The notes under the pieces: model-generated | The model's database searches: none | What the model saw: the letters and a program-made list of their open reading frames with translations, nothing else | Told to the model about the DNA's origin: nothing | DNA from: Flavobacterium poyangense | GTDB lineage: Bacteria > Bacteroidota > Bacteroidia > Flavobacteriales > Flavobacteriaceae | DNA length: 64,000 bases | Assembly (NCBI RefSeq): GCF_011751075.1 | Contig: NZ_JAALLN010000004.1 | Location: 1 to 64,000, forward strand | Reading direction: 5' to 3' | Made by a program: the position numbers and the translations under genes | Shown: one piece after another, positions 9,148 through 17,958 of the stretch | Numbering within the stretch: the stretch's first letter is position 1 | Layout of the letters: each line of letters opens with the position of its first letter

Positions 9148-9627
9148 TTATAATGATTCTTCCAACCAGGCATTCATCATCCAAATGGTTTTTTCCTGCT
9201 CTGCAATAAAATCACTCATCATAGAATTGGTACCTTCATCGTTAATTTCAGCTGATTGGTTCAGGATCTCTCTTTCAATTTTTAATAAATCCGATAAAGA
9301 ATGTACAATCAAATGCACTGCTTTCTCATCGTTGGAGATATTTTTTCCAATCGTCAGTTTGTTATTTTTTATATAATCCTCAAAAGTATGCAGAGGTGTT
9401 CCTCCAATGGTTAAAACCCTTTCTGCAATCATATCTATTTTTAATTGAGAATCTGTATACAATTCTTCAAACTTCACATGCAAATCAAAAAAACGCTTAC
9501 CACGAATATTCCAATGTACTCCACGTAAATTTTGATAATATACTTGAAAATTGGACAACAATACATTTAATTCCTTTACTAATAATTCCGACTCTTTTAC
9601 AGGTAATCCTAAAATATTTGTTTTCAT
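9148..9627 (-). CDS. dps: Dps-family ferritin-like protein
   Basis: The 159-residue four-helix-bundle protein forms dodecamers that oxidise and store iron and shield DNA during oxidative stress. The family's ferroxidase site is visible: LRGVHWNIRGKRFFDLHVKFEELY (H and D/E ligands on adjacent subunits), then the EVYTD-like acidic helix and an EQEKTIWMMNAWLEE terminus. It is divergent from oxyR with a 107-bp shared promoter region, so peroxide control through OxyR is very likely. Confidence 0.92.
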   Translation of the reverse strand: MKTNILGLPVKESELLVKELNVLLSNFQVYYQNLRGVHWNIRGKRFFDLHVKFEELYTDSQLKIDMIAERVLTIGGTPLHTFEDYIKNNKLTIGKNISNDEKAVHLIVHSLSDLLKIEREILNQSAEINDEGTNSMMSDFIAEQEKTIWMMNAWLEESL

Positions 9628-9654
9628 AATCTTTATTTTTACACTAATTTACTA

Positions 9655-9662
9655 CAAATTTA
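9655..9662 (-). promoter_or_regulatory. dps -7 box
   Basis: On the minus strand this reads TAAATTTG, a perfect TAnnTTTG box, 28 bp before the dps start codon. Confidence 0.6.
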
Positions 9663-9706
9663 TTGTAAGTTCTTTAAATTTTATATAAATAAAAATTATA
9701 TTTTGT

Positions 9707-9714
9707 TATTTTTG
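9707..9714 (+). promoter_or_regulatory. oxyR -7 box
   Basis: TATTTTTG matches TAnnTTTG, 20 bp before the oxyR start codon. No good TTG element lies at the usual distance upstream. Confidence 0.5.
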
Positions 9715-9734
9715 CATCAAAAAATACTATCAAA

Positions 9735-10676
9735 ATGACGATAACTCAATTACAATATGTGTTAGCTGTTGCCGAGCATAAAAACTTCACTCTTGCTGCT
9801 GAGAAATGTTTTGTAACTCAGCCTACACTTAGTATGCAGATTCAAAAAATCGAAGAAGAACTTAACATTTTAATTTTCGACAGAAGTAAAAAACCAATCC
9901 AACTTACCGATATAGGTCATAAAATTGTAAATCAGGCCAAGAATATTGTCAATGAAGCCGACAGAATTAAAGATATAGTCGAACAACAAAAGGGTTTTAT
10001 TGGTGGTGAATTTCGTTTGGGGATAATTCCGACCATCATGCCAACGCTGTTGCCAATGTTTCTAAACAATTTTATCAAAAAATATCCAAAAGTAAAACTT
10101 CTCATAGAAGAGCTTAACACTGATGAAATTATTCTGAAACTAAAAAATGGTCATCTGGATGCTGCGATTGCCGCCACTCCGCTAGAGGATGAAAAAATCA
10201 AAGAAATTGTTTTGTATTTCGAACCTTTTGTAGCTTACATACCGGAACACCACGCCAGTTTTGAAAAAACCGAAATTGAAGTAGCCGATTTAAATCTGAA
10301 TGAAATTTTACTTTTACAGGACGGACATTGCTTTAGAGACGGAATCCTGAATTTATGTAAAAACGGTTCTGACATCGATCCGACCAATTTCCAGATTCAA
10401 AGCGGAAGTTTTGAAACCCTTATAAAATTGGCAGACGAAGGTCTTGGTACAACGTTACTTCCATACTTGCACACCTTAGACTTAAAAGAATCCGATAAAC
10501 TGAAACTTCGTAACTTTAAGGAACCAAAACCAGCTCGTGAGGTAAGTTTAATTTACCCGAAAAGCGAATTAAAAATGCAAATCATTGACGCCCTCAGATC
10601 TACAATCGCCGGAGTTGTAAAAGGAGCAATCGTTTTTCAGAATGTTCAAATCATTAGTCCGCTACAAAAAAAATAA
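9735..10676 (+). CDS. oxyR: LysR-type peroxide sensor OxyR
   Basis: This 313-residue transcription factor has an N-terminal winged HTH (residues 1-60, MTITQLQYVLAVAEHKNFTLAAEKCFVTQPTLSMQIQ). The effector domain carries redox cysteines C199 and C208 in DGHCFRDGILNLC, at the same numbers as the E. coli disulphide switch. Oxidation by peroxide activates target genes. Its divergent neighbour dps is a classical target. The short 3' gap to a bidirectional terminator suggests a single-gene transcript. Confidence 0.94.
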   Translation: MTITQLQYVLAVAEHKNFTLAAEKCFVTQPTLSMQIQKIEEELNILIFDRSKKPIQLTDIGHKIVNQAKNIVNEADRIKDIVEQQKGFIGGEFRLGIIPTIMPTLLPMFLNNFIKKYPKVKLLIEELNTDEIILKLKNGHLDAAIAATPLEDEKIKEIVLYFEPFVAYIPEHHASFEKTEIEVADLNLNEILLLQDGHCFRDGILNLCKNGSDIDPTNFQIQSGSFETLIKLADEGLGTTLLPYLHTLDLKESDKLKLRNFKEPKPAREVSLIYPKSELKMQIIDALRSTIAGVVKGAIVFQNVQIISPLQKK

Positions 10677-10684
10677 GCGCATAA

Positions 10685-10712
10685 AAAAGGAGCCGATTGG
10701 CTCCTTTTTTTA
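10685..10712. terminator. bidirectional terminator after oxyR
   Basis: AAAGGAGCC and GGCTCCTTT with flanking A and T runs; it also overlaps the end of the convergent small gene. Confidence 0.85.
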
Positions 10713-10907
10713 TACTTTGATTAGTAGTAAACTTTGTTTTAATTCTGGTTTCTCAATAATAAAATTTAATAACCATTCTTGCAATTGTTCCATTTCGTAC
10801 GGTAACAGTGTTTTGATAGCTTTCTCTAATTCTTTACAGAAAAGTATCGGATCGAAACTAACTCTCTCAAGTATTGATTTCGTGTAATCAAACATCATTT
10901 TAGACAT
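10710..10907 (-). CDS. small conserved-looking protein
   Basis: A 65-residue acidic helical protein with no signal or membrane segment. It starts with ATG and ends at a shared terminator, which argues for a real gene. No family is recognised. The pattern FDYTKSILERVSFDPILFCKELEKAI suggests two amphipathic helices. Confidence 0.6.
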   Translation of the reverse strand: MSKMMFDYTKSILERVSFDPILFCKELEKAIKTLLPYEMEQLQEWLLNFIIEKPELKQSLLLIKV

Positions 10908-11073
10908 AATAAGATAAGATTTTTGGGGGTTATATCTATTTTTAAACTCGCAACAAATTTAAACAAATATCAGGTCGAATGGCATTTTTTAACTTATTTT
11001 TTTAAAAACTTTAGCAACTAATACGTTTTCTTATTACAAATAAATCAATGTAGAATCATTCTAAACAACTCAT

Positions 11074-11739
11074 TTAAACCTTTTTAAATGCTCTAAACAT
11101 TTCTCTTTTTCCCGGTGGGCCTGCCAACTTTTCAACCGTAAATCCTACAGAAATCATACTTCTTTTAACAACTCCCCGGGCAGCATAAGTTACTAAAACG
11201 CCACCGGGCTTTAAACTATTGTACATCTTCTGAAAAATTTCAGTACTCCAAAGCTCAGGCTGCACCCGATATCCGAAGGCATCAAAGTAAATCAAATCAA
11301 AAATTTCAAAATCGCTTATTTCATCAAAAAATTGTTTCCTTTTGGTTAACGCAAAATCAGTACTAATTTCAACTTCTTTATTCCATTCGCATTCATGCAT
11401 TCTTTCAAAAATAGTAACATGCTGATCTGCTTCTAATTCAGAAACATAATTCATTTCTAAAACTTCTTTTGCTTCGACCGGATAAGCCTCTACTCCGACA
11501 TACTTAATTTTTTGCTGTTTCTGAGCTGATTCTAAAAAAGTAATAAAAGCATTTAACCCTGTACCAAATCCAATTTCAAGAATACTGACCGCTTTACCAT
11601 CAAATAACGAAAGTCCGTTTTTAATAAACACATGTTTTGCTTCCTGAATCGCACCATGCTTCGAATGATAACATTCGTTCCATTCCTGCAAATGAATTGT
11701 GGTTGAGCCATCTAGCGTTTTAATTATTTCTCTTTTCAC
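11074..11739 (-). CDS. mnmD: tRNA 5-methylaminomethyl-2-thiouridine methyltransferase
   Basis: The 221-residue SAM-dependent methyltransferase completes the wobble-uridine modification mnm5s2U34. Family motifs are present: the SAM loop IGFGTGLNAFITFLE, the YFDAFGYRVQPELWS active-site strand, GGVLVTYAARGVVKRSM, and the C-terminal GFTVEKLAGPPGKREMFRA. It lacks the FAD domain of the fused MnmC enzyme, as is usual in Bacteroidetes. The start is a GTG, because an in-frame stop lies two codons upstream and no ATG is available. Confidence 0.88.
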   Translation of the reverse strand: MKREIIKTLDGSTTIHLQEWNECYHSKHGAIQEAKHVFIKNGLSLFDGKAVSILEIGFGTGLNAFITFLESAQKQQKIKYVGVEAYPVEAKEVLEMNYVSELEADQHVTIFERMHECEWNKEVEISTDFALTKRKQFFDEISDFEIFDLIYFDAFGYRVQPELWSTEIFQKMYNSLKPGGVLVTYAARGVVKRSMISVGFTVEKLAGPPGKREMFRAFKKV

Positions 11740-11955
11740 CTTTTAAACCGTTTATCGTACAATATCGCTGATTTTCAAGCGATTTTCAGGGGCAAATTTA
11801 GTCAAAACAACTGCGTAAAGTCATAAAAAACGAGAGTTTTTTCATAAATTCTTTACAAAACTATGCCAATTTTTTGAGTTTATTACAAGATAGATAAATC
11901 TCGGTTAGACACCGTAATTAATGTAGTTATACTAAGCAAATTATATATTTTTCCT

Positions 11956-11963
11956 TAATTTTG
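11956..11963 (+). promoter_or_regulatory. ilvE -7 box
   Basis: TAATTTTG matches TAnnTTTG, 80 bp before the ilvE start. The rest of the 304-bp gap 11740-12043 shows nothing further. Confidence 0.45.
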
Positions 11964-12043
11964 CATTCAATAAAACCTATTTACACCAAAACATTATCGT
12001 AGCCTTTCTATGGTGATGAAATTAGATAAAACTTTACATTATT

Positions 12044-13114
12044 ATGAGTACAACTCAAACAAGCAAAATTGAAATCAGAAAAGCTACTTCATCGAAAATA
12101 AGTGGAGTTGATTTTGAAAACCTAAGCTTTGGTGCTGTTTTTACAGACCATTTATTTGAATGTGATTTTAAAGACGGGCAATGGCAAAATCCAGTCATTA
12201 AGCCTTATGCTCCTATTTTAATGGATCCTTCTTCAAAAGTCTTCCACTATGGTCAGGCTATTTTTGAAGGAATGAAAGCTTACAAAGACGACAATAATGA
12301 TATTTGGTTGTTCAGACCTGATGAAAACTACAAACGTTTCAACAATTCTGCAGTACGTATGGCAATGCCGGAAGTGCCTGAAGCTGTTTTTATGGATGGA
12401 TTAAATGAATTATTAAAAATAGATCAGGAATGGATTCAAAAAGGAAACGGAAGCAGTATGTACATCCGTCCTTTTATGATTGCAACCGGAGCCGGTGTTA
12501 TCGCAAACCCATCTGACGAATATAAATTTATGATTTTATTGTCTCCTGCAAAATCGTACTATTCAGGAGAAGTAAAAGTAATTATTGCTGAGCACTACAG
12601 TAGAGCTGCAAATGGAGGAATTGGAGCTGCAAAAGCAGCCGGAAATTACGCTGCTCAGTTTTACCCAACTAATTTAGCAAACAAAGATGGCTTTCAACAA
12701 GTAATCTGGACTGATGATGCTACACATACTAAATTAGAAGAAGCAGGTACAATGAACGTATTCTTTAGAATAAACGATACTTTATTAACTGCTCCAACCA
12801 GCGAAAGAATCTTAGACGGTATTACCAGAAAAAGTTTAATTGCTATGGCAGAAAAAGAAGGTCTTAAGGTAGAGGTTCGCCCGGTTATCGTTTCAGAATT
12901 GGTAGAAGCGGCTAAAAACGGATCTTTAAAAGAAATCTTCGGAGCCGGTACTGCTGCCGTTATTAGTGTAATTAAAGGATTCTCTTATCAGGATACTTAC
13001 TATGAAATGACTCCTGTTGAAAATTCATACGCTTCACTTTTAAAAGAAAAACTAACAAGCCTTCAAAACAAACTTTCTGAAGATACTTTTGGATGGACGG
13101 TTAAGGTTCAATAG
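12044..13114 (+). CDS. ilvE: branched-chain amino acid aminotransferase
   Basis: This 356-residue PLP enzyme of fold type IV interconverts leucine, isoleucine and valine with their 2-keto acids. The pattern HYGQAIFEGMKAYK near residue 70 is the substrate-pocket signature of the long (eukaryote-like) BCAT group. GIGAAKAAGNYAAQ contains the PLP lysine. LEEAGTMNVFF and the GAGTAAVISVI phosphate-binding loop follow. Length fits the family. It is followed by its own terminator. Confidence 0.93.
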   Translation: MSTTQTSKIEIRKATSSKISGVDFENLSFGAVFTDHLFECDFKDGQWQNPVIKPYAPILMDPSSKVFHYGQAIFEGMKAYKDDNNDIWLFRPDENYKRFNNSAVRMAMPEVPEAVFMDGLNELLKIDQEWIQKGNGSSMYIRPFMIATGAGVIANPSDEYKFMILLSPAKSYYSGEVKVIIAEHYSRAANGGIGAAKAAGNYAAQFYPTNLANKDGFQQVIWTDDATHTKLEEAGTMNVFFRINDTLLTAPTSERILDGITRKSLIAMAEKEGLKVEVRPVIVSELVEAAKNGSLKEIFGAGTAAVISVIKGFSYQDTYYEMTPVENSYASLLKEKLTSLQNKLSEDTFGWTVKVQ

Positions 13115-13156
13115 TTTTTTAAAATTTAATTTTTAATAAAATTATTTTTAAATATT

Positions 13157-13197
13157 AAACCCGACAGGTTTTTGAAACCAGTCGGGTTTGTTTTTTT
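13157..13197. terminator. bidirectional terminator after ilvE
   Basis: AAACCCGACAGGTTT and AAACCAGTCGGGTTT form a strong stem with a following T run, between convergent genes. Confidence 0.88.
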
Positions 13198-13202
13198 ATT
13201 TT

Positions 13203-13583
13203 TTATAATAATTTCGAAAAATCGGGTTTAAAATAATTAGGCCCTTTCATCACTTTTCCATCTTCGCGGTAAATAGGCTGACCGTCTTCTCCTAATTTAC
13301 TCATATTACTGCGTTGGATTTCATCAAAAACAGCTTCAATTTTATCTTGCAGACCATGTTCGATAATCGTTCCGCATAAAATATACATCATATCTCCAAG
13401 CGCATCAGCAATTTCAACAAGATCATTATTTTCTACAGCTTCAAGATATTCTTCGTTCTCTTCTTTCATTAAATTGTAACGAAGGTATTTTTTGGTAACT
13501 CCCAAATCTGCAATTGGCGTTTCACTATGACCGATTTTAAAAGCAGTATGAAATTCTTTAACTGCATCTATTTGCTTCTTCAT
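13203..13583 (-). CDS. MazG-like NTP pyrophosphohydrolase
   Basis: This 126-residue all-alpha nucleotide pyrophosphohydrolase hydrolyses nucleoside triphosphates to monophosphates, probably cleaning up non-canonical nucleotides. The metal-binding pattern is visible: EENEEYLEAVENND (ExxE) followed by EIADALGDMMYILCG (ExxD). It is a short single-domain member. The C-terminal GEDGQPIYREDGKVMKGPNYFKPD motif is common in the phage-like and bacterial HisE/MazG-superfamily variants. Confidence 0.82.
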   Translation of the reverse strand: MKKQIDAVKEFHTAFKIGHSETPIADLGVTKKYLRYNLMKEENEEYLEAVENNDLVEIADALGDMMYILCGTIIEHGLQDKIEAVFDEIQRSNMSKLGEDGQPIYREDGKVMKGPNYFKPDFSKLL

Positions 13584-13664
13584 GATTTTATTTAATTAAA
13601 TGAACCACCAAATTAGTAACTATTCGTGTACAATTATCTAAATTTGCCAAAAATAATTTCAACT

Positions 13665-13853
13665 ATGTTTAGTCAAGGTCAATTAATATTCGCAGTCTGT
13701 TTTTTTATTGCATTTGTAATCGTAATGATTTTTGCTTATCGTAAAGATTTGGCATTACACAAAATTTTCTACAAAGGAAATTACAAAGTATTACTTACTT
13801 TCCTGTTTTTTATTGTGATCCTATTTGTGATCAAATTCTTTTTTAAGAGATAA
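13665..13853 (+). CDS. small two-helix membrane protein
   Basis: The ATG at 13665 is chosen over a GTG 39 bp upstream because it directly precedes the first membrane helix. The 62-residue product has two hydrophobic segments (about residues 5-22 and 40-59), a basic loop between them and a KFFFKR end. No function is recognised. The gap to the divergent MazG-like gene is 81 bp. Confidence 0.65.
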   Translation: MFSQGQLIFAVCFFIAFVIVMIFAYRKDLALHKIFYKGNYKVLLTFLFFIVILFVIKFFFKR

Positions 13854-14046
13854 ATAAAGATTTTTTTCTTATATTTAAAAATCAAAAAAATAAATTCTGT
13901 TAAATTCAAATTTAACATTTTCAAAAAAAAGGCTCTCCATAAGTTCTTTTTTATGAAATATAACCCTAAAGTATTGTTTTAACACTTATACGATTCTCAG
14001 GACCAGTATAAAATTTATAACTTTACGACACCAAATAACCTACCCA

Positions 14047-15180
14047 ATGAAGATTTTAAAATATCTGTTTCTTTTAGCATTATTAAGCCTGGTTGCCCTT
14101 AGTGTTTTTGTAGCTACTCAAAAAGGAGATTTTACAATAGAACGAAGTAAAGTCATCAATTCACCACGAAGTACGGTTTATAATTATATCAATGATTTTA
14201 GAAATTTTGAAGATTTTGAATCTTGGGCGGTTGAAGATCCAACTATGAGAATGTCTTTTCCGGCTAAAACAATTGGCAACGGAGCTTCATTTTCCTGGGA
14301 AGGCACTGAAGGAAAAGGAAACGCAATTACATTAAAAACCAAAGACGGAGAGAGTATTAATCAAAAAATGAACTTTGACGGTACGGAAGCTGATGTAAAT
14401 TGGACGTTTAAAGATACATTGGCTGGTAAAACAAAAGTGACCTGGAAAGCAAAAGGAACAATGAGCTTCCTGTTTAAAATTTATGCATCAATAAATGGCG
14501 GTTCTGATAATGTAATTGGAACAATGTATGAAAAAAGCCTTGTAAATATTGACAAAAATCTGGACTACGAAACAAAAACATACAACATAAAAGTAAATGG
14601 ACTGGTTAAAAAAACCGAAACCGCTTACATCAAACAAACTTTTACAAGCGAGATACAAAAGGTAAATAAAAATGCCCGAGTTGTAATTCCGAAGCTTTTA
14701 AACTTCAGCAAAACAAATGGTTTATTGACTAATGGAAAACCTTTTATCATTTACCATACCTATGACACAGCAAGCGGTTTAGCCAAAATATCGATTTGTT
14801 TACCCATAAGCAGAGATATTTCTATAAGTGCCGGAAGCGACATCCTATCCGGAAAGTTAAATGGATTTGAAGCCGTAAAAACAACGCTGACCGGAGATTA
14901 CTCGCACACCAATGAAGCAATAGCTAAAACAAAAGCTTTTATAAACAACGAAAAAATCGTTCCCGAACTAAACTGGTCGCATCTTGAAATCTTAACGATT
15001 AACAAACTAGATGTAAAAAGTCCGTCAAAATTAATAACGGAAATTTATTTCCCAACAAAACCTAAAGTTGTTCCTGTTGCCGCTCCTGTTTACAAACCGC
15101 GAGCAGAAACAACAGTTGAACCACAAAAACCTGCAACGCCTCCAACAACACCGGCAGAAGAAGAGAAATCAGAATTCTAA
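14047..15180 (+). CDS. SRPBCC-domain membrane-anchored protein
   Basis: The 377-residue protein has an N-terminal hydrophobic anchor (residues 5-23). An SRPBCC/START-like lipid-binding domain follows (about 30-170: FTIERSKVINSPRSTVYNYINDFRNFEDFESWA). A second alpha/beta domain (about 190-345) resembles the GyrI/effector-binding fold. A Pro/Thr/Glu-rich tail ends the protein. It is probably a membrane-bound ligand-binding protein, and the ligand is unknown. It lies upstream of the ECF sigma gene cluster, separated by 65 bp. Confidence 0.75.
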   Translation: MKILKYLFLLALLSLVALSVFVATQKGDFTIERSKVINSPRSTVYNYINDFRNFEDFESWAVEDPTMRMSFPAKTIGNGASFSWEGTEGKGNAITLKTKDGESINQKMNFDGTEADVNWTFKDTLAGKTKVTWKAKGTMSFLFKIYASINGGSDNVIGTMYEKSLVNIDKNLDYETKTYNIKVNGLVKKTETAYIKQTFTSEIQKVNKNARVVIPKLLNFSKTNGLLTNGKPFIIYHTYDTASGLAKISICLPISRDISISAGSDILSGKLNGFEAVKTTLTGDYSHTNEAIAKTKAFINNEKIVPELNWSHLEILTINKLDVKSPSKLITEIYFPTKPKVVPVAAPVYKPRAETTVEPQKPATPPTTPAEEEKSEF

Positions 15181-15245
15181 AAAATAACGAAAGCACATTA
15201 AACCTTTTGTAATAAATTCATTCTAACAAGATATAAATCAAAAGC

Positions 15246-15788
15246 TTGACAGACGAGAAGGAATTTATAGCACAATTATTAGATCCTAAAACGCAAAATA
15301 CAGCGTTTCAAAAACTCGTGTCCGATTATCAAAAACCATTGTATTCTCATATTCGAAACATTGTTTTGAATCATGATGATACCGATGATGTGCTGCAAAA
15401 TACTTTTGTAAAAGTTTTTCAATATTTAAAAAACTTCAAAGGAGAAAGCAAACTCTTTTCGTGGATGTATCGCATTGCCACCAACGAAGCTTTGACTTTC
15501 CTAAATCAAAAAGCAAAACTAAACGGCATAACATCTGAAGCTTTACAGAACAAAACAATCGACAATTTAAAAGCCGACGTTTATTATGACGGAGATGATA
15601 TTCAGATAAAACTCCAGAAAGCCATAGTAACATTACCTGAAAAACAGCAATTGGTTTTTAAAATGAAATATTTTGAGGAATTGAAGTATGAAGAAATTGC
15701 AGAGATTCTGGGGACTTCGGTAGGCGCATTAAAAGCATCTTACCATCATGCAGTAAAAAAAATTGAATTATATGTTACGACAAATTAA
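15246..15788 (+). CDS. ECF-type RNA polymerase sigma factor
   Basis: This 180-residue protein has sigma region 2 at about 20-85 (DTDDVLQNTFVKVFQYLKNFKGESKLFSWMYRIATNEAL) and region 4 at about 120-175 (LPEKQQLVFKMKYFEELKYEEIAEILGTSVGALKASYHHAVKKI). The start is TTG, since no ATG is available before region 2. It heads a three-gene block with a membrane protein and an exported helical protein, the usual sigma/anti-sigma/sensor arrangement in flavobacteria. Confidence 0.9.
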   Translation: MTDEKEFIAQLLDPKTQNTAFQKLVSDYQKPLYSHIRNIVLNHDDTDDVLQNTFVKVFQYLKNFKGESKLFSWMYRIATNEALTFLNQKAKLNGITSEALQNKTIDNLKADVYYDGDDIQIKLQKAIVTLPEKQQLVFKMKYFEELKYEEIAEILGTSVGALKASYHHAVKKIELYVTTN

Positions 15789-15821
15789 ACCTTTTGTAAC
15801 AAAACCTATCTTATAGACATT

Positions 15822-16232
15822 ATGAAAGCATTTAAATTAGAAAACGAACCGAAAATAACAACAGGATTTAAAACTCCGGAAAACTATTTTAATGATTTTT
15901 CGGCAAAAGTTTTACAGCAAATTAATGTCCCGGAAGTAAAAATTATTCCGTTTTACAAACGTAAAAAAGTAATTACCTTGCTTGCTGCTGCCGTAGTTGT
16001 TTTTGCCTTGATGATTCCAATCGTTAATAATTACAACAAATCAAAAGAACTGGATGAGAAAACCTTAGAAACCTATTTGGCCTATCAATCCAATCTGAAT
16101 CAATACGATTTAATTAATCAGCTCGACACTAAAGACATCGAATCGCTTAACAAGAATGTTGCTCTTGAAGAAGAAACACTTGAAGACATACTGGCTACAA
16201 GTCCAAATATTGAAAATTTAATTTCAGAATAA
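15822..16232 (+). CDS. putative anti-sigma membrane protein
   Basis: The 136-residue protein has a cytoplasmic N-terminus (MKAFKLENEPKITTGFKTPENYF), one membrane helix (about 49-66) and an acidic extracytoplasmic tail. Size, topology and position directly after the sigma gene (33-bp gap) fit a single-pass anti-sigma factor. No zinc-binding ZAS motif is present, so it is of the divergent Bacteroidetes kind. The role is inferred from context. Confidence 0.65.
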   Translation: MKAFKLENEPKITTGFKTPENYFNDFSAKVLQQINVPEVKIIPFYKRKKVITLLAAAVVVFALMIPIVNNYNKSKELDEKTLETYLAYQSNLNQYDLINQLDTKDIESLNKNVALEEETLEDILATSPNIENLISE

Positions 16233-16248
16233 AACAAAACTCAAAAAT

Positions 16249-16707
16249 ATGAAAATCAAAAATATACTTCCCATACTGTTATTTTTTGTTGGTTTTTCAT
16301 TTTATGCCCAAAGCGATAAATCAGATGAAAAACGTGAAAAAATCAAAGCTTATAAAGTTTCATTTTTGACCACTGAACTTGAACTTACTCCAACAGAAGC
16401 TGAAAAATTCTGGCCTGTTTATAATGCGTATGACGACAAGCAATTTGAACTACGCCACGATAAAATGAAAACGTATCTTCATAAATTAGATGATGACAAC
16501 ATCAGTTCGCTTTCAGAAAAAGAATCGTCATCTCTTCTTTGTCAAATAGAAAGCACCGATAAAGAATTATATCTTTTACGTGAAAAATATATGTCGAACC
16601 TAAAAAAGATACTTTCGGCAAAAAAAATATTAAAACTTAAAAAATCGGAAGATGATTTTAATCGAAAACTATTAAAACAATATAGAGATAAAGCAGGGAA
16701 AAATTAA
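16249..16707 (+). CDS. exported Spy-like sensor protein
   Basis: The 152-residue product has a signal peptide (1-20, ending FYAQ) and a charged all-helical body with TTELELTPTEAEKFWPVYNAYDDKQFELR. This is the layout of periplasmic Spy/CpxP-like proteins, annotated in flavobacteria as sensors of ECF sigma factors. It starts 16 bp after the putative anti-sigma gene and is almost certainly cotranscribed. The likely job is to report envelope stress. Confidence 0.7.
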   Translation: MKIKNILPILLFFVGFSFYAQSDKSDEKREKIKAYKVSFLTTELELTPTEAEKFWPVYNAYDDKQFELRHDKMKTYLHKLDDDNISSLSEKESSSLLCQIESTDKELYLLREKYMSNLKKILSAKKILKLKKSEDDFNRKLLKQYRDKAGKN

Positions 16708-16727
16708 TTCCAAAGAAACAACAGCGA

Positions 16728-16776
16728 TAAGAACCCTATATAATAATACTTACTTTATTATTTAGGGTTCTTGTTA
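16728..16776. terminator. bidirectional terminator
   Basis: AAGAACCCTA and TAGGGTTCTT with AT-rich extension of both arms, between convergent genes. Confidence 0.8.
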
Positions 16777-16778
16777 TT

Positions 16779-17840
16779 TTATTGAAAATGAATTCGGACC
16801 AGTTTATTATAACCAGCTGCGATTGCCGTGTTTTTATTAATAAAACGAATAGTAAAGAATTTAGTGTCGCTTGATAATTCTTTCCATGAAGCCCCTCCAT
16901 CTTTAGAATACTGAATCCCCAAAGCTCCTACACAAACCAGCTCTTTAGCGTTACTTCCCGGCACATATTGTATGCATGAAGCATATCCAAATCCTACATC
17001 CTGACCTGTTAACTCCCAGGTTTTTCCTCCATCTTTTGTAAATGCTTTATTATCTGTTTTTTGCTCCGGAAGCTCGTAATCTCCTCCGGCAATAAATCCG
17101 TGTTTTGAATCATAAAAATCGGCCGTAAAAATCCCTGTCATCGTTTTTCCCTGAACAATCGGCGTATCAATAACTTTCCAGGTTCTCCCTTTATCCGGCG
17201 AATAAAAAACACGTGCTTTTTTCCCTCCGGATACCAACCAGGTATCATTTCCTTTTATTACAATATTAGAATTACTGGCAGCAAAAGCAGCTTCTCCGTT
17301 AGCATTTGTCGGCAATTTATCAGAGAGTATCTTCGTCCACGTTTCTCCTCCGTCACGAGTAACAATAATCGAAAAAGTATCTTCTATAGGATCACCAATA
17401 GCAATTCCTTCCTTATCATTCCAGAACTGCATACTGTCGTAAAACACTTTAGCATTAATCTCCTTGTATACTAATTTTACCTTATGCGTTTTTTTATTCA
17501 CCTGATACAATAATGCCGGATTTGCCACACTTAACAAAAAGATATTTTTTGAAGTCTGAGCAATACTTCTGAATTCTAATTTTAAAGTATCACGATAAAT
17601 ATGCTCCTCAAATTTTTCTTTTTTATCTAAATCAAAATAACCAAAACGGGAATTATCTGCCCCATACCAAACCTTATCTTTGTCAATTGCAATGGCACGA
17701 ATACTAATTTTATCCTGTATTAAAGTTTCTATTTGCGCTGTGGTAAAACCACTATTTACGACTTCTTCATCATTGTTATTCAATGTTTTAAAAGACACAA
17801 ACAAAACAAAAGCACTAAAAAACAGAATCCCTTTTTTCAT
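16779..17840 (-). CDS. exported BNR/YCF48-like beta-propeller protein
   Basis: The ATG at 17840 is chosen because it begins a signal peptide (MKKGILFFSAFVLFVSF); earlier starts would add a long leader without any signal. The 353-residue product has repeated Asp-box-like strands: RDGGETWTKIL, SPDKGRTWKVID, TKDGGKTWELTG and SKDGGASWKEL. These Ser/Thr-x-Asp-x-Gly-x-Thr-Trp boxes mark sialidase-like or photosystem-assembly-like (YCF48) propellers. Catalytic residues of sialidases are not evident, so a binding or scaffold role is more likely. Confidence 0.82.
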   Translation of the reverse strand: MKKGILFFSAFVLFVSFKTLNNNDEEVVNSGFTTAQIETLIQDKISIRAIAIDKDKVWYGADNSRFGYFDLDKKEKFEEHIYRDTLKLEFRSIAQTSKNIFLLSVANPALLYQVNKKTHKVKLVYKEINAKVFYDSMQFWNDKEGIAIGDPIEDTFSIIVTRDGGETWTKILSDKLPTNANGEAAFAASNSNIVIKGNDTWLVSGGKKARVFYSPDKGRTWKVIDTPIVQGKTMTGIFTADFYDSKHGFIAGGDYELPEQKTDNKAFTKDGGKTWELTGQDVGFGYASCIQYVPGSNAKELVCVGALGIQYSKDGGASWKELSSDTKFFTIRFINKNTAIAAGYNKLVRIHFQ

Positions 17841-17958
17841 ATCAATTATTTTTTTTCTTGCTAAAATACAATTATTTATAACATATAAAATAGGTTTTGT
17901 TTTTTTTTCTGGCACAGTAATTGGATACCTCCAAATAATAATTTTAATATGATTTGTC